Shown: positions 6,310 to 15,448 of the stretch, one piece after another | Position numbering within the stretch: position 1 is the first letter of the stretch | Layout of the letters: each line of letters opens with the position of its first letter | Source: Betaproteobacteria bacterium | GTDB taxonomy: Bacteria > Pseudomonadota > Gammaproteobacteria > Burkholderiales > Casimicrobiaceae | DNA length: 64,000 bases | Assembly (NCBI GenBank): GCA_016716425.1 | Contig: JADJWJ010000022.1 | Coordinates: 62,001-126,000, forward strand | Direction: 5' to 3' | Notes under the pieces: model-generated | What the model saw: the letters and a program-made list of their open reading frames with translations, nothing else | What the model was told of the DNA's origin: nothing | The model's database searches: none | Translations under genes and position numbers: made by a program

Positions 6310-8967
6310 CTACACCGTCCACGGCGCCGGCTTGTCCGGATCGAGGCCGTACTTGGCGATCGCCGCGGCGACCTTCGCCGCAGGAAGCTCGCCGTCGTCG
6401 GCCAGAGCCTTCAGCGCGGCCACCGTCACGTGTTGCGCGTCGACCTCGAAGAACCGCCGCAGCTTCGCGCGCGTGTCGGAGCGGCCGAAGCCGTCGGTGC
6501 CGAGCACCACGTACCGGCGCGGAATCAGCGCGCGGATCTGCTCGGCGAACAGGCGCATGTAGTCGGTGGCGGCGATCACCGGGCCGCGCGTCCCGTCGAG
6601 GCACGCCTGCACGTGCGAGCGGCGCGGCGGCGCCTCCGGATGCAGCGTGTTCCAGCGCGTCACCGCGTAACCGTCGCGCGCGAGCTCGGTGAACGACGGG
6701 CAGCTCCACAGGTCGGCTTCGACGCCCCAGTCGGCGCGCAGCAGGTCCGCGGCCGCGATCACCTGCCGCAGGATCGTGCCCGACCCCATGAGCTGCACGC
6801 GCGGCGCCTTCGCGCCGCCGCCGGCCTCGCGCAGCAGGTACATCCCCTTGACGATCCCGGCCTCCGCGCCCTCCGGCATCGCCGGATGCGCGTAATTCTC
6901 GTTCATCAGCGTGATGTAGTAGTAGACGTCCTGCTGCTCGGCGTACATCCGGCGCATGCCGTCCTGCACGATCACCGCCACCTCGTAGCCGAACGTCGGG
7001 TCGTACGAGACGCAGTTCGGCACGACGGCCGACATGATCTGCGAGTGGCCGTCCTCGTGCTGCAGCCCCTCGCCGTTCAGCGTCGTGCGGCCGGCGGTGC
7101 CGCCCAGCAGGAAGCCGCGCGCGCGCATGTCGCCGGCCGCCCACGCGAGGTCGCCGACGCGCTGGAAGCCGAACATCGAGTAGAAGATGTAGAAGGGGAT
7201 CATCGGCACGCCGTGCGTCGAGTACGACGTCGCGGCCGCCATCCAGTCGCACATGCCGCCGGCCTCGTTGATGCCCTCCTGCAGGATCTGGCCGTGCTTG
7301 TCCTCCCGGTAGAACATCAACTGGTCGTGGTCCTGCGGCGTGTACAGCTGCCCCTGCTGGTTCCAGATGCCGAGCTGCCGGAACATCCCTTCCATGCCGA
7401 ACGTGCGCGACTCGTCGGGGACGATCGGCACGACGTGCGCGCCGAGGCTCTTGTCGCGCACCAGCACCTGCAGGATCTGCACGAACGCCATCGTCGTCGA
7501 GATCTCGCGCTCGTCGGTGCTCTTCAGGAACCGCTCGAACGCGGACAGCGGGGGCACCGGCAGCGGCGCCGCCGTGCGCCGGCGCTGGGGCAGGTAGCCG
7601 CCCAGCGCCTGCCGGCGCGCGTGCATGTACTCGAGCTCGGGCGAGCCTTCCGGGAAGTTGACGAACGGGATCTCGTCGAGCTTGTCGTCGGGCACCGGAA
7701 TCTCGAAGCGGTCGCGGAAGCGGCGCAGGGACTCCGGCGACATCTTCTTCTGCTGGTGCGTGATGTTCTGCGCCTCGCCCGAACTGCCCATCCCGTAGCC
7801 CTTGATCGTCTTGGCGAGGATCACCGTCGGCTGGCCCTGGTGGCTGGCCGCAAGGTGGAACGCCGCGTAGATCTTGTGCGCGTCGTGGCCGCCGCGGTTC
7901 AGGTGCCAGATCTCGTCGTCGGACCAGTCGGCGACGAGCGCCTTCAGCTCCGGCGTGTTGAAGAAGTGCTCGCGCACGTACGCGCCGTTCTTGCTCTTGA
8001 ACGTCTGGTATTCGCCGTCGACGCACTCCATCATCCGCTGCATCAGGATGCCCTTGCGGTCGCGCGCGAACAGTGCGTCCCAGTGCGTGCCCCAGATGAC
8101 CTTGATCACGTTCCAGCCGGCGCCGCGGAAGTCGCTCTCAAGTTCCTGGATGATCTTGCCGTTGCCGCGCACCGGGCCGTCGAGCCGCTGCAGGTTGCAG
8201 TTGACCACGAAGATCAGGTTGTCGAGGTTCTCCCGCGATGCCATGCCGATCGCGCCCATCGACTCCGGCTCGTCCATCTCGCCGTCGCCCATGAATGCCC
8301 ACACCTTGCGCCCGTCGGTCCGCGCGAGTCCGCGGTCCTGCAGGTACTTCATGAACCGTGCCTGGTAGATCGCCATCAGCGGTCCGAGGCCCATCGACAC
8401 CGTCGGGAACTGCCAGAAGTCGGGCATCAGCCACGGGTGCGGGTACGACGAGATGCCCTCGCCGTCGACCTCCTGCCGGTAATTGTCGAGCTGCCCCTCG
8501 GTCAGCCGGCCCAGCATGAACGCGCGCGCGTAGACGCCGGTCGCCGAGTGGCCCTGCACGAACACGAGGTCGCCGCCGTGCTCGTCGGTCGCGGCGCGCC
8601 AGAAGTGGTTGAAGCCGACGTCGTAGAGGTCGGCCGCCGACGCGAAGCTCGCGATGTGGCCGCCGACGTTCGTGTGCTTGTTCGCGCGCAGCACCATCGC
8701 CATCGCGTTCCACCGCACGTACGAGCGGATGCGCGACTCGATCTCGGCGTCGCCGGGCAGGCGCACCTGCGCGTCGGTCGGGATCGTGTTGATGTACTGC
8801 GTGTTGGCGGAAAACGGCAGGTAAGCGCCGCGCTGGCGCGCCGCGTCGATCAGCTGCTCGATCAGGTAATGCGCGCGGTCGGGCCCCTCGGCGCCCATCA
8901 CGCCGGCCAGCGCGTCCAGCCACTCGCGCGTTTCCTGCGGATCCGGGTCGTGCTTCATCGCGTCCAT
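6310..8967 (-). CDS. aceE: Pyruvate dehydrogenase E1 component, homodimeric type
   Basis: An 885-residue E1, close to the usual length for the single-chain gammaproteobacterial and betaproteobacterial type. It uses thiamine diphosphate to decarboxylate pyruvate and acetylate the lipoyl group of E2. Visible features are an N-terminal E2-binding region, NTQYINTIP, and the HTNVGGHIASFASAA active-site segment. The thiamine-binding motif GDGEMDEPES lies near residue 228 and ends at NCNLQRLDGP. The catalytic loop contains KGYGMG, and the C-terminal domain has DGFGRSDTRAKLRRFFEVD. The ATG at 8967 is chosen because GGAGG lies 6 bases upstream. An ATG two codons earlier would leave no spacing. aceF follows, but no E3 gene is found in the cluster. 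Confidence 0.97.
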   Translation of the reverse strand: MDAMKHDPDPQETREWLDALAGVMGAEGPDRAHYLIEQLIDAARQRGAYLPFSANTQYINTIPTDAQVRLPGDAEIESRIRSYVRWNAMAMVLRANKHTNVGGHIASFASAADLYDVGFNHFWRAATDEHGGDLVFVQGHSATGVYARAFMLGRLTEGQLDNYRQEVDGEGISSYPHPWLMPDFWQFPTVSMGLGPLMAIYQARFMKYLQDRGLARTDGRKVWAFMGDGEMDEPESMGAIGMASRENLDNLIFVVNCNLQRLDGPVRGNGKIIQELESDFRGAGWNVIKVIWGTHWDALFARDRKGILMQRMMECVDGEYQTFKSKNGAYVREHFFNTPELKALVADWSDDEIWHLNRGGHDAHKIYAAFHLAASHQGQPTVILAKTIKGYGMGSSGEAQNITHQQKKMSPESLRRFRDRFEIPVPDDKLDEIPFVNFPEGSPELEYMHARRQALGGYLPQRRRTAAPLPVPPLSAFERFLKSTDEREISTTMAFVQILQVLVRDKSLGAHVVPIVPDESRTFGMEGMFRQLGIWNQQGQLYTPQDHDQLMFYREDKHGQILQEGINEAGGMCDWMAAATSYSTHGVPMIPFYIFYSMFGFQRVGDLAWAAGDMRARGFLLGGTAGRTTLNGEGLQHEDGHSQIMSAVVPNCVSYDPTFGYEVAVIVQDGMRRMYAEQQDVYYYITLMNENYAHPAMPEGAEAGIVKGMYLLREAGGGAKAPRVQLMGSGTILRQVIAAADLLRADWGVEADLWSCPSFTELARDGYAVTRWNTLHPEAPPRRSHVQACLDGTRGPVIAATDYMRLFAEQIRALIPRRYVVLGTDGFGRSDTRAKLRRFFEVDAQHVTVAALKALADDGELPAAKVAAAIAKYGLDPDKPAPWTV

Positions 8968-9185
8968 GAGCATCCTCCATGTGGCGCGGGATCGCCGCGC
9001 CGCCACGCCGGGCGTCGGGAATTCTAGGCGGGGGTCGCCGCCCTTGTATTGCCGCACCGCGCAAGTGCCGTGCGGCCGTCCTCCGACGTCGCCCGGCCGC
9101 CTGCCCGGCGACCGCGCAGGTTACCATCTGACGGAAATCGTTTCCATCGGCCCCTGCGGGCGCAGCGAGTGTGGGGGTTCTCGTC
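8968..9185. other. 218-base interval upstream of aceE
   Basis: This interval should hold the aceE promoter and the 3' end of the MFS gene's transcript, since both are read on the minus strand. The Shine-Dalgarno GGAGG of aceE is visible at its left end. I see no convincing -35/-10 pair and no clear terminator after the MFS stop. A GAAACGATTTC partial palindrome near 9134-9145 might be an operator, but nothing supports a specific regulator. Confidence 0.35.
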
Positions 9186-10400
9186 CTAGTGAGGGGCCGA
9201 CTGCCGCGCGCGGCCGAGCAGGGCGACCGCCGCGACGGCGCTCACCGCGGCGCAGACGAAAAAGCCGGTCCGGTAGCTGCCGGTCAGACCCGCCAGCCCG
9301 GCGAAGGCCAGCGGGCCGGCGACCACGCCGGCGAACGTGACGAACCCCGAGGCCCCGGTCACCGCGCCGGCGGTCCCGGCCGGCGCGCGGCGCGCGAGTT
9401 CGGCCAGCTGGACGCCGTTCCAGCCGATCGCCGTCGCGCCGTAGACGGCGGTCAGCGGCAGCAGGAGCCACGCCGGCCAGCCCGGAGCGGCCAGCGCCAG
9501 CACGACCCCGCTCGCGCCCGCGATGCCGCCGATCAGCGCGAGCGTCCGCAGCGGCGGCAGCCACCGGTCTGCGACGATGCCCCAGAAGATACGGCCAGCA
9601 ACGGCGCTGGTCGTGGCGCAAGTGAGCGCTAACCCCGCTGTGACCAGCGACCACCGGAGCGCGTCGGCCAGGTAGGTGACGAGGAAGCTCGTGAGCGACA
9701 CCTGGACCGCGGCGAACGCCAACCCGACGAGCGAGAGTTCGCGCAGCACCGGCGAGCCCAGCACGGTCCGCAGCGGCGCGAGCACGGTGGCGAGCGAGAA
9801 CGCCGCGCCCGCCGCGCGCGCGCGATCCAGCGACTTGCGGGTGGGCTCGGCACCCAGGGCGACCGCGACGCCGACGATGGCGACGGCCACGAACGCGACC
9901 CGCCAGCCGGCCAGCAGCGCGAGACCGGGCATCACGGCGCCGGCCAGCGCGATGCCGCCGGGGACCCCGGTCTGCTTGATCGAGAACGTCAGCGCCATCC
10001 GCTCGACCGGCGTGGTCCGCACCAGGATCTCCGACGACGCCGCGGTGATCGGGCCGTAGCCGATGCCCATTGCGAAGGCGGCCGCGGCCAGCAGCGGCGC
10101 CACGCTCGCCGGCAGCAGCGCGACGGCGGCGATGCCGGCCGCGCACACCAGCACGCACACCTGCGACACGCGGATCGCGCCGTAGCGGGCGATGAACTCG
10201 CCGCAGGCGAGGCTGCCGAGCATCGCGCCGGCGTACATCAGGCTGACGAACACGCCGATCCACGTCGGCGTGACGGCGAGGTCCGCCGCGAGTACCGGCG
10301 CGAGCACGGCCGGGGCCGCCGACGTCAGCGCGGTGAAGACCTGGATCGCGAGGGTGGCGACGAGCGCGACCTGCGCCGTGCGCGCGCCGGCGCCGCTCAT
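9186..10400 (-). CDS. Major facilitator superfamily transporter
   Basis: A 404-residue membrane protein with about 12 hydrophobic helices in the 6+6 arrangement of the MFS. The loop between helices 2 and 3 reads GSLACGEFIARYGAIRVSQ, a variant of the family's G-x3-D-R-x-G-R signature. Helix 5 carries GVPGGIALAGAV, like the motif C of drug/proton antiporters and cyanate/nitrate-type carriers. The substrate cannot be deduced. Its ATG abuts the stop of the 5-formyltetrahydrofolate cyclo-ligase gene directly, with no intervening base. The two are therefore very likely co-transcribed from the pepP-side intergenic region. Confidence 0.85.
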   Translation of the reverse strand: MSGAGARTAQVALVATLAIQVFTALTSAAPAVLAPVLAADLAVTPTWIGVFVSLMYAGAMLGSLACGEFIARYGAIRVSQVCVLVCAAGIAAVALLPASVAPLLAAAAFAMGIGYGPITAASSEILVRTTPVERMALTFSIKQTGVPGGIALAGAVMPGLALLAGWRVAFVAVAIVGVAVALGAEPTRKSLDRARAAGAAFSLATVLAPLRTVLGSPVLRELSLVGLAFAAVQVSLTSFLVTYLADALRWSLVTAGLALTCATTSAVAGRIFWGIVADRWLPPLRTLALIGGIAGASGVVLALAAPGWPAWLLLPLTAVYGATAIGWNGVQLAELARRAPAGTAGAVTGASGFVTFAGVVAGPLAFAGLAGLTGSYRTGFFVCAAVSAVAAVALLGRARQSAPH

Positions 10401-11045
10401 CTACGCAGCGGAGGGCACGCCCCGCGCGCCGGGCACCATGCGCACCGGCGTGACGATCGCGTCGACGAACAGATCGTGCGGCGCCGCGGGGACCTGCGGC
10501 ACCAGCTGCAGCTCGAACGCACCCGCGATCCGCGCCGCCTCCGGCGCGAGCAGCGCCAGCAGGCGGTCGTAGTAGCCGCCGCCGTAGCCCAGGCGGCGGC
10601 CGGTCGGATCGAACGCCACGCCGGGCACGAGCACGAAGTCGACGGCGGCGAGGTCGACGCGCGGCTGCTCGGGACGCGGCTCCGGGATTCCGCGGTACCC
10701 GGGGGTGGTTTCCCGCGCGACGTCGGCGACCGCGTGCAGGTCGAGCATCCGGGTGGCGCCGTTGACGCGCGGCAGCGCCACGACCTTGCCGGCGGCGAGC
10801 GCCGCGTCGATGAGCGCGCGCGTATCCCACTCGCTGCGGAACGACACCGTCAGCAGCACGCAACGCGCCCGCGCGTACGGTGGCAGCGCGGCGATCCGCG
10901 CGGCGATCGCGCGCGAGCCTTCGTCGCGGTCCGCCGCGGGCAGCGCGTCGCGCGCGGCGAGGATGCGCTCGCGCACCGCGCGCTTCGCCTCGTGCAGCGC
11001 CGGTCCGGACAGCGGTTCGGCGGATGGCACGGGATCGAGGGACAT
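10401..11045 (-). CDS. fau: 5-formyltetrahydrofolate cyclo-ligase
   Basis: A 214-residue member of the 5-FTHF cyclo-ligase (YgfA) family, which uses ATP to convert 5-formyl-THF to 5,10-methenyl-THF and so returns a storage folate to the one-carbon pool. The N-terminal AKRAVRERILAARDAL helix and the LGYGGGYYDRLLA motif near residue 150 are diagnostic. LVPGVAFDPTGRR precedes the latter. The start is the ATG at 11045 (MSLDPVPSAE). An in-frame ATG at 11132 would run into the divergent pepP promoter. The enzyme is often encoded beside 6S RNA, but the 100-base gap here is too short for ssrS. Confidence 0.9.
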   Translation of the reverse strand: MSLDPVPSAEPLSGPALHEAKRAVRERILAARDALPAADRDEGSRAIAARIAALPPYARARCVLLTVSFRSEWDTRALIDAALAAGKVVALPRVNGATRMLDLHAVADVARETTPGYRGIPEPRPEQPRVDLAAVDFVLVPGVAFDPTGRRLGYGGGYYDRLLALLAPEAARIAGAFELQLVPQVPAAPHDLFVDAIVTPVRMVPGARGVPSAA

Positions 11046-11109
11046 GCGCGATGTTAGCAGGCCGTCGGCGGGCGGCCCGCGATTCCGGGCCCGCGCGGCG
11101 GGCCGCTTA

Positions 11110-11115
11110 TATAAT
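11110..11115 (+). promoter_or_regulatory. Likely -10 element (TATAAT) for pepP
   Basis: A perfect TATAAT occurs 31 bases before the pepP ATG in an otherwise GC-rich gap between divergent genes. No good -35 lies 16-18 bases upstream, so recognition would depend on the -10 or an activator. The predicted transcript start is about 11122. Confidence 0.45.
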
Positions 11116-11146
11116 GCGCGGTCGACGTTCACGCACGCGTGAGGCC

Positions 11147-12466
11147 ATGAGGAACACCCGTCAGTTCTACCGCGAACGGCGCACCGCGCTGCTGCGCACG
11201 ATGCGCGACCACGCGGGCGGCGGCCTGGCGCTCCTCCCGACGGCCCCGGAGGTCGTGCGCAACCGCGACTCGACGTACCCGTACCGGCCGGACAGCTATT
11301 TCTATTACCTGTCGGGGTTTCCGGAGCCCGAGGCGGTGGTGGCGCTGGTCGCGGGCCCCGATGGCGACCGGCAAGTCCTGTTCTGCCGCGAGAAGAACGA
11401 GGAGCGCGAAATCTGGGACGGCTTTCGCTACGGTCCGGAAGCTGCGAAGGAGATCTTCGGATTCGACGAGGCGCTGCCGATCGGCGCGCTCGCGGAGAAG
11501 CTGCCCGAGCTCGCCTCCGATCGTCCGGCGCTGTTCACGCCGCTCGGCCTGTTCGAGCCGTGGGACCGGCAGGTCACGCAACTTCTCAACGACGTCCGCG
11601 CCCGCGTGCGTACCGGCGTGTCGGCGCCGGAGGAGGTCGTCGACGTGCGCGCCCCGCTGGACACGATGCGCCTGGTCAAGGACGGCCACGAGGCGGACCT
11701 GATGCGGCGGGCCGGCGCGATCTCGTCGGGCGCGCACGCGCGCGCGATGGCAGCCACGCGTCCGGGCTGGTTCGAATATCAGGTCGAGGCGGAGCTGATG
11801 CACGAATTCCTGCGCCACGGCGCGCAGGCGGTCGCGTACCCGTCGATCGTCGCGAGCGGACCGAACGCCTGTGTGCTGCACTATCGCGACAACGACCGCG
11901 AGATGGCGGCCGGCGACCTGCTGCTGATCGACGCGGGCTGCGAGTACCGGGGCTACGCGTCCGACATCACGCGCACGTTCCCGGTCGACGGCCGCTTTTC
12001 CGGGCCACAGAAGGACGTCTACGAGCTGGTGCTGGCCGCGCAGCTCGCGTGCCTCGACGCGATCAGGCCGGGCGTGGAATTCCACGACTACCACAAGGTG
12101 GCCGAGCGCGTGCTCGCGCAGGGCTACCTCGACCTTGGCCTGCTCCAGGGGACGCTCGACGAGGTGATGGACAGCGGCGCCTACAAGCAGTTCTACATGC
12201 ACCGCGCCGGCCACTGGCTCGGCATGGACGTGCACGACGCGGGCCTCTACCGGGTGCAGGGGGCGTCGCAGCGGCTCGTCCCCGGCATGGCCCTCACCGT
12301 CGAGCCCGGCACGTACATCCGGCCGGCCGACAACGTGCCCGAGCACTTCTGGAACATCGGCGTGCGCATCGAGGACGACGTGCTGGTGACGGCGACGGGG
12401 CACGAGAACCTGACGGCCGCCGCGCCGAAGTCGGTCGCGGAAGTGGAGGATGCCTGCCGGCGCTAG
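11147..12466 (+). CDS. pepP: Xaa-Pro aminopeptidase (aminopeptidase P)
   Basis: A 439-residue cytosolic M24B metallopeptidase that removes an N-terminal residue preceding proline. The N-terminal AMP_N domain (about 1-135) contains DSYFYYLSGFPEPEA. The C-terminal pita-bread domain carries all five dinuclear metal ligands: D262 (LLIDAG), D273 (SDITRTF), H356 (GHWLGMDVHD), E386 (TVEPGTYI) and E409 (VRIEDDVLVT). The spacing matches E. coli PepP closely. The start is the ATG after GAGGCC at 11147. A ubiquinone hydroxylase gene follows on the same strand after 160 bases, the same pepP-ubiH order as in many proteobacteria. Confidence 0.95.
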   Translation: MRNTRQFYRERRTALLRTMRDHAGGGLALLPTAPEVVRNRDSTYPYRPDSYFYYLSGFPEPEAVVALVAGPDGDRQVLFCREKNEEREIWDGFRYGPEAAKEIFGFDEALPIGALAEKLPELASDRPALFTPLGLFEPWDRQVTQLLNDVRARVRTGVSAPEEVVDVRAPLDTMRLVKDGHEADLMRRAGAISSGAHARAMAATRPGWFEYQVEAELMHEFLRHGAQAVAYPSIVASGPNACVLHYRDNDREMAAGDLLLIDAGCEYRGYASDITRTFPVDGRFSGPQKDVYELVLAAQLACLDAIRPGVEFHDYHKVAERVLAQGYLDLGLLQGTLDEVMDSGAYKQFYMHRAGHWLGMDVHDAGLYRVQGASQRLVPGMALTVEPGTYIRPADNVPEHFWNIGVRIEDDVLVTATGHENLTAAAPKSVAEVEDACRR

Positions 12467-12626
12467 GGAGGGCATGCGGTGTTTCCGGCGGCCGGGCCGC
12501 CGATCGCGATGGAGTCGGCGTCGCGTGCGCGCCGCCGCTCATCGCGCCCAGCGGACCCGGAGACGCGGCTGTGGCATGCCCGCGTTCACCGCACCGTGGC
12601 AATGCACGCGCTGAGAGGCTCGTCCC

Positions 12627-13784
12627 GTGATGCATGACGTCGCGATCGTCGGCGCGGGGCCCGTGGGCGGCACGCTGGCGCTGGCGCTCGCCGATGCCGA
12701 CCTCGACGTCGTCGCGCTCGATGCGCGCGCGGAAGGCGCCACGCTGCGCCGCGACCGCTCGCTCGCGCTGTCGCACGGGGCGCGGCTCGTCTTCGAGCGC
12801 CTGGGCGTCTGGTCGCGGCTCGCCGACGCGCAGGGTGCGCTGTCGCCGATCCTCGCCATCGACATCTCGCAGGCCGGCGGCTTCGGCGTGACACGGCTTG
12901 CCGCGGACGAGCAGGGACTGCCAGCGCTGGGCTACGTCGTGTCCTACGTCGCGCTGCAGGCGGCGATCGACGCGGAACTCGCGCGCACGCGCACGGCGAT
13001 CCGGTACGGGGCGCAGGTCGCGCACGTTGGCGGCACGCCGTCGCACGCGGCCGTCACGTTCGCCGACGCCGGTCACGACGCGCTGACCGCGCGGCTCGCG
13101 GTCGTCGCCGACGGCACCGGAACTGCGGTCGCCGGCATCGCGCGCGAGCGGCGCGAGTACGGGCAGGTCGCGCTGCTGGCGAAGATCGCCATGGCGAGCC
13201 CGCACCAGGGTGTGGCCTACGAGCGCTTCACCCCGTCCGGGCCGGTCGCGCTGCTGCCGGAAGGCGACCACTACGGTCTCATCTGGACGATGGCGCCGGC
13301 GGAGGGCGAGCGCACGCTCGCGCTGTCCGACGCGCAGTTCCTGGCCGAGCTCGCCGCGCACTTCGGCGCGCGGGTCGACGGCTTTCGCGGCGTGCGCGAC
13401 CGGACGACCTTCCCGCTGGCGCTCGAGTTCGCGCGGCCCGCCGTCACGACCCGCTGCGTGCTGATCGGCAACGCCGCGCAGACGCTGCACCCGGTCGCGG
13501 GACAGGGCTTCAACCTCGGCGTGCGCGACGCGTACGCGCTCGCGCGCACGATCGTCGAGCACGGCCGCGATGCGCTCGGCGACCGCGCGATGGTGGCCGA
13601 CTACGCCGCGCGGCGGCGCGTCGATCGCGTGGCGGGAATCGCGTTCACGCACGGGCTGACGCAGCTGTTCGCGCCGGACTGGCCCCCGTTGTCCTGGCCG
13701 CGCGGCGTCGCGCTGTCGCTTCTCGACGCCGTGCCGCCGCTGAAGCGCGCGTTCACGAGCGCGATGCTGTTCGGGTTGCGGTAG
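12627..13784 (+). CDS. UbiH/UbiF family FAD-dependent ubiquinone-biosynthesis hydroxylase
   Basis: A 385-residue class A flavoprotein monooxygenase. The dinucleotide-binding VAIVGAGPVGG is at residues 5-15. The second FAD motif GNAAQTLHPVAGQGFNLGVRDA lies near 282-303 and contains the HPVAGQGFNLG signature of the UbiH/COQ6 family. These enzymes hydroxylate the ring of ubiquinone precursors at the inner membrane. Position after pepP suggests UbiH rather than UbiF or UbiI, but sequence alone does not separate them. The start could be GTG at 12627 or the adjacent ATG at 12630; GAGAGG at 12612-12617 favours the former slightly. Confidence 0.85.
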   Translation: MMHDVAIVGAGPVGGTLALALADADLDVVALDARAEGATLRRDRSLALSHGARLVFERLGVWSRLADAQGALSPILAIDISQAGGFGVTRLAADEQGLPALGYVVSYVALQAAIDAELARTRTAIRYGAQVAHVGGTPSHAAVTFADAGHDALTARLAVVADGTGTAVAGIARERREYGQVALLAKIAMASPHQGVAYERFTPSGPVALLPEGDHYGLIWTMAPAEGERTLALSDAQFLAELAAHFGARVDGFRGVRDRTTFPLALEFARPAVTTRCVLIGNAAQTLHPVAGQGFNLGVRDAYALARTIVEHGRDALGDRAMVADYAARRRVDRVAGIAFTHGLTQLFAPDWPPLSWPRGVALSLLDAVPPLKRAFTSAMLFGLR

Positions 13785-13795
13785 GCGTCTGCCAG

Positions 13796-13922
13796 GCGTC
13801 CGACCCTTGACGGACGCCGGCGCTGCGCGCCAAAGGGTCTTAGCGGTCGACCAAAGGGTCTGACCCTTAGCGGTCGCAGCGGCTGCGCACATCGCAGTCC
13901 GTACCCGGCAAGGGTCAGACCC
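13796..13922. repeat. Cluster of GGGTC(N)GACCC intergenic repeats
   Basis: The motif AAAGGGTCTGACCCTTAGCG and its variants (CGACCCTTGACGG, CCAAAGGGTCTTAGCGG, CAAGGGTCAGACCCAAAG) are repeated in both orientations within about 125 bases. They flank small palindromes. The same GGGTCNGACCC core recurs three times between tolC and waaA. The pattern resembles REP-type elements mobilised by REP-associated transposases, though no transposase is in this window. Confidence 0.65.
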
Positions 13923-14074
13923 AAAGCCGCCGCAGATGCCCGACGCGCCACGGTCGTGAACGCGCGTTCGCCGCGCCGCACGCGGTGTCGCATCCGCGAC
14001 ACAGCGCGCCCCGGCGCATGCGCACTGCGCAAAAACCGGGCAGCGACGAGCGCGCGGCGCGCGCGCAATGCCGG

Positions 14075-14080
14075 TATAAT
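14075..14080 (+). promoter_or_regulatory. Likely -10 element (TATAAT) of the dusB-fis-purH operon
   Basis: GGTATAATCG gives a perfect -10 hexamer 53 bases before the proposed dusB GTG. The upstream sequence is GC-rich and shows no good -35. A strong promoter would fit, because fis is usually tightly growth-phase regulated, but this is inference. Confidence 0.45.
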
Positions 14081-14132
14081 CGAAGTCGATTTCCCGGCGT
14101 CACTCCCTCCCCTCCGAACCACCGTACCGATC

Positions 14133-15197
14133 GTGCGCATCGGCCCTCATCCGCTGCCGAACAACGTCGCCGTCGCGCCGATGGCGGGCGTCACCGACCG
14201 GCCGTTCCGCCAGCTGTGCCGGCGACTGGGCGCCGGCTACGCGGTGTCGGAGATGGTCGCGGCGAACCCTCGGCTGCGGGACACCGCCAAGTCGCGGCGG
14301 CGGCTCGACCACGAAGGCGAGCCGGCGCCGGTGGCCGTGCAGATCGCCGGCGCCGACCCGACGCAGATGGCCGACGCTGCACGCTACAACGTCGCGCACG
14401 GCGCGCAGGTCGTCGACATCAACATGGGCTGCCCGGCGAAGAAGGTCTGCAACGTGGCCGCGGGCTCGGCGCTGCTCTCGAATGAAGCGCTGGTCGCCGC
14501 GATCGTCGCGGCCGTCGTGCGCGCGGTGGACGTGCCCGTCACGCTCAAGATCCGCACCGGCCCGCACCCGGGCGCGCGCAACGCGGTCGCGATCGCGCGC
14601 ATCGCCGAGGACGCCGGCATCGCGGCGCTGACCGTGCACGGCCGCACCCGCGCGTGCCTGTTCGGCGGAGCGGCCGAGTACGACACGATCGCGGCGGTCA
14701 AGCGCGCCGTGCGCATCCCGGTGATCGCCAACGGCGACATCGGCTGCGCGGAGGACGCGGCGGCGGTGCTGCGCCACACGGGTGCCGATGCCGTGATGAT
14801 CGGCCGCGCGGCGCAGGGCCGGCCGTGGATCTTTCGCGAGATCGTGCACTACCTGGCGACCGGCACCCACCTGCCGCCGCCGACCGTGGCCGAGGCGCGC
14901 GCGCTCATCCACGCCCACCTGATCGAGCACTACGCGTTCCACGGCGAACTGCAGGGCGTGCGCACCGCGCGCAAGCACCTGTCCTGGTACGCGCAATCGC
15001 TGCCGGACGGGGAGGCGTTCCGGCGCGCGATGTGCGCGACCGAGACGCCGGCCGCGCAGCTCGCGGTGGTCGCGGTGTACTTCGACCGGCTCGCGGCGGC
15101 CGGTGTGCGGCTGCCCGCGGCGCAGGAGCGTGCCACGGCCGCCTGCGGCACCGACAACCAGTACCGGCACCGGGCAGGGGAGGCCCTCGCGGCGTGA
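14133..15197 (+). CDS. dusB: tRNA-dihydrouridine synthase B
   Basis: A 354-residue flavoenzyme that reduces specific uridines of tRNA to dihydrouridine. The N terminus reads VAPMAGVTDRPFRQLCR. The FMN and active-site region follows with VDINMGCPAKKV, its cysteine at residue 100, the catalytic position in this family. TVHGRTRACLF and IANGDI mark the TIM barrel, and a helical RNA-binding domain ends the protein. The start is GTG at 14133, giving VRIGPHPLPNNVAVAPMAG; upstream codons in the frame are not family-like. The stop overlaps the fis start in GTGA. dusB-fis is a classical proteobacterial operon. Confidence 0.93.
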   Translation: MRIGPHPLPNNVAVAPMAGVTDRPFRQLCRRLGAGYAVSEMVAANPRLRDTAKSRRRLDHEGEPAPVAVQIAGADPTQMADAARYNVAHGAQVVDINMGCPAKKVCNVAAGSALLSNEALVAAIVAAVVRAVDVPVTLKIRTGPHPGARNAVAIARIAEDAGIAALTVHGRTRACLFGGAAEYDTIAAVKRAVRIPVIANGDIGCAEDAAAVLRHTGADAVMIGRAAQGRPWIFREIVHYLATGTHLPPPTVAEARALIHAHLIEHYAFHGELQGVRTARKHLSWYAQSLPDGEAFRRAMCATETPAAQLAVVAVYFDRLAAAGVRLPAAQERATAACGTDNQYRHRAGEALAA

Positions 15198-15448
15198 CCA
15201 GAAGACAGAAACTGAACGGCAGCAACGAGATCTGCCGCAGCGTCGACCGCTCGCTCGACGAGTATTTCAAGCGCCTCGACGGCGAGATGCCCACCGGCGT
15301 CTACGACATGGTGATCGGCCACGTCGAGCGCGCGCTGCTGGCGTCGATCCTGGAACGCGCGGACGGCAACCAGTCGCAGGCGGCGGAGATGCTCGGCATG
15401 AACCGCAACACGCTGCGTACGAAGCTCGTCAAGTACAAGCTGCTGTGA
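15194..15448 (+). CDS. fis: DNA-binding protein Fis
   Basis: An 84-residue Fis-family nucleoid protein, slightly shorter than the 98-residue E. coli form. The C-terminal helix-turn-helix is clear: a helix near 50-60, then GNQSQAAEMLGMNRNTLRTK and the basic KYKLL end. Fis bends DNA and activates stable-RNA and other promoters. The start is GTG at 15194 overlapping the dusB stop (GTGA), and its own stop overlaps the purH GTG in the same way. fis is therefore translated in a chain with a tRNA-modifying enzyme and a purine enzyme. No ATG exists upstream in frame near the usual N terminus. Confidence 0.93.
   Translation: MTRRQKLNGSNEICRSVDRSLDEYFKRLDGEMPTGVYDMVIGHVERALLASILERADGNQSQAAEMLGMNRNTLRTKLVKYKLL

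Noticed and set aside
9634..10863. Long minus-strand frames overlapping the MFS and cyclo-ligase genes in other phases
   Set aside because: Arg/Ala-rich shadows without membrane helices or motifs; the two genes in the chosen frames are unambiguous.
11046..11146. Possible 6S RNA gene next to the cyclo-ligase gene, a frequent neighbour
   Set aside because: The gap is only about 100 bases and must hold two divergent starts; 6S RNA needs about 180.
13785..14132. A small gene between the ubiH-type gene and dusB
   Set aside because: The 348 bases are accounted for by the GGGTC repeat cluster and the dusB promoter; no frame has a protein-like composition.
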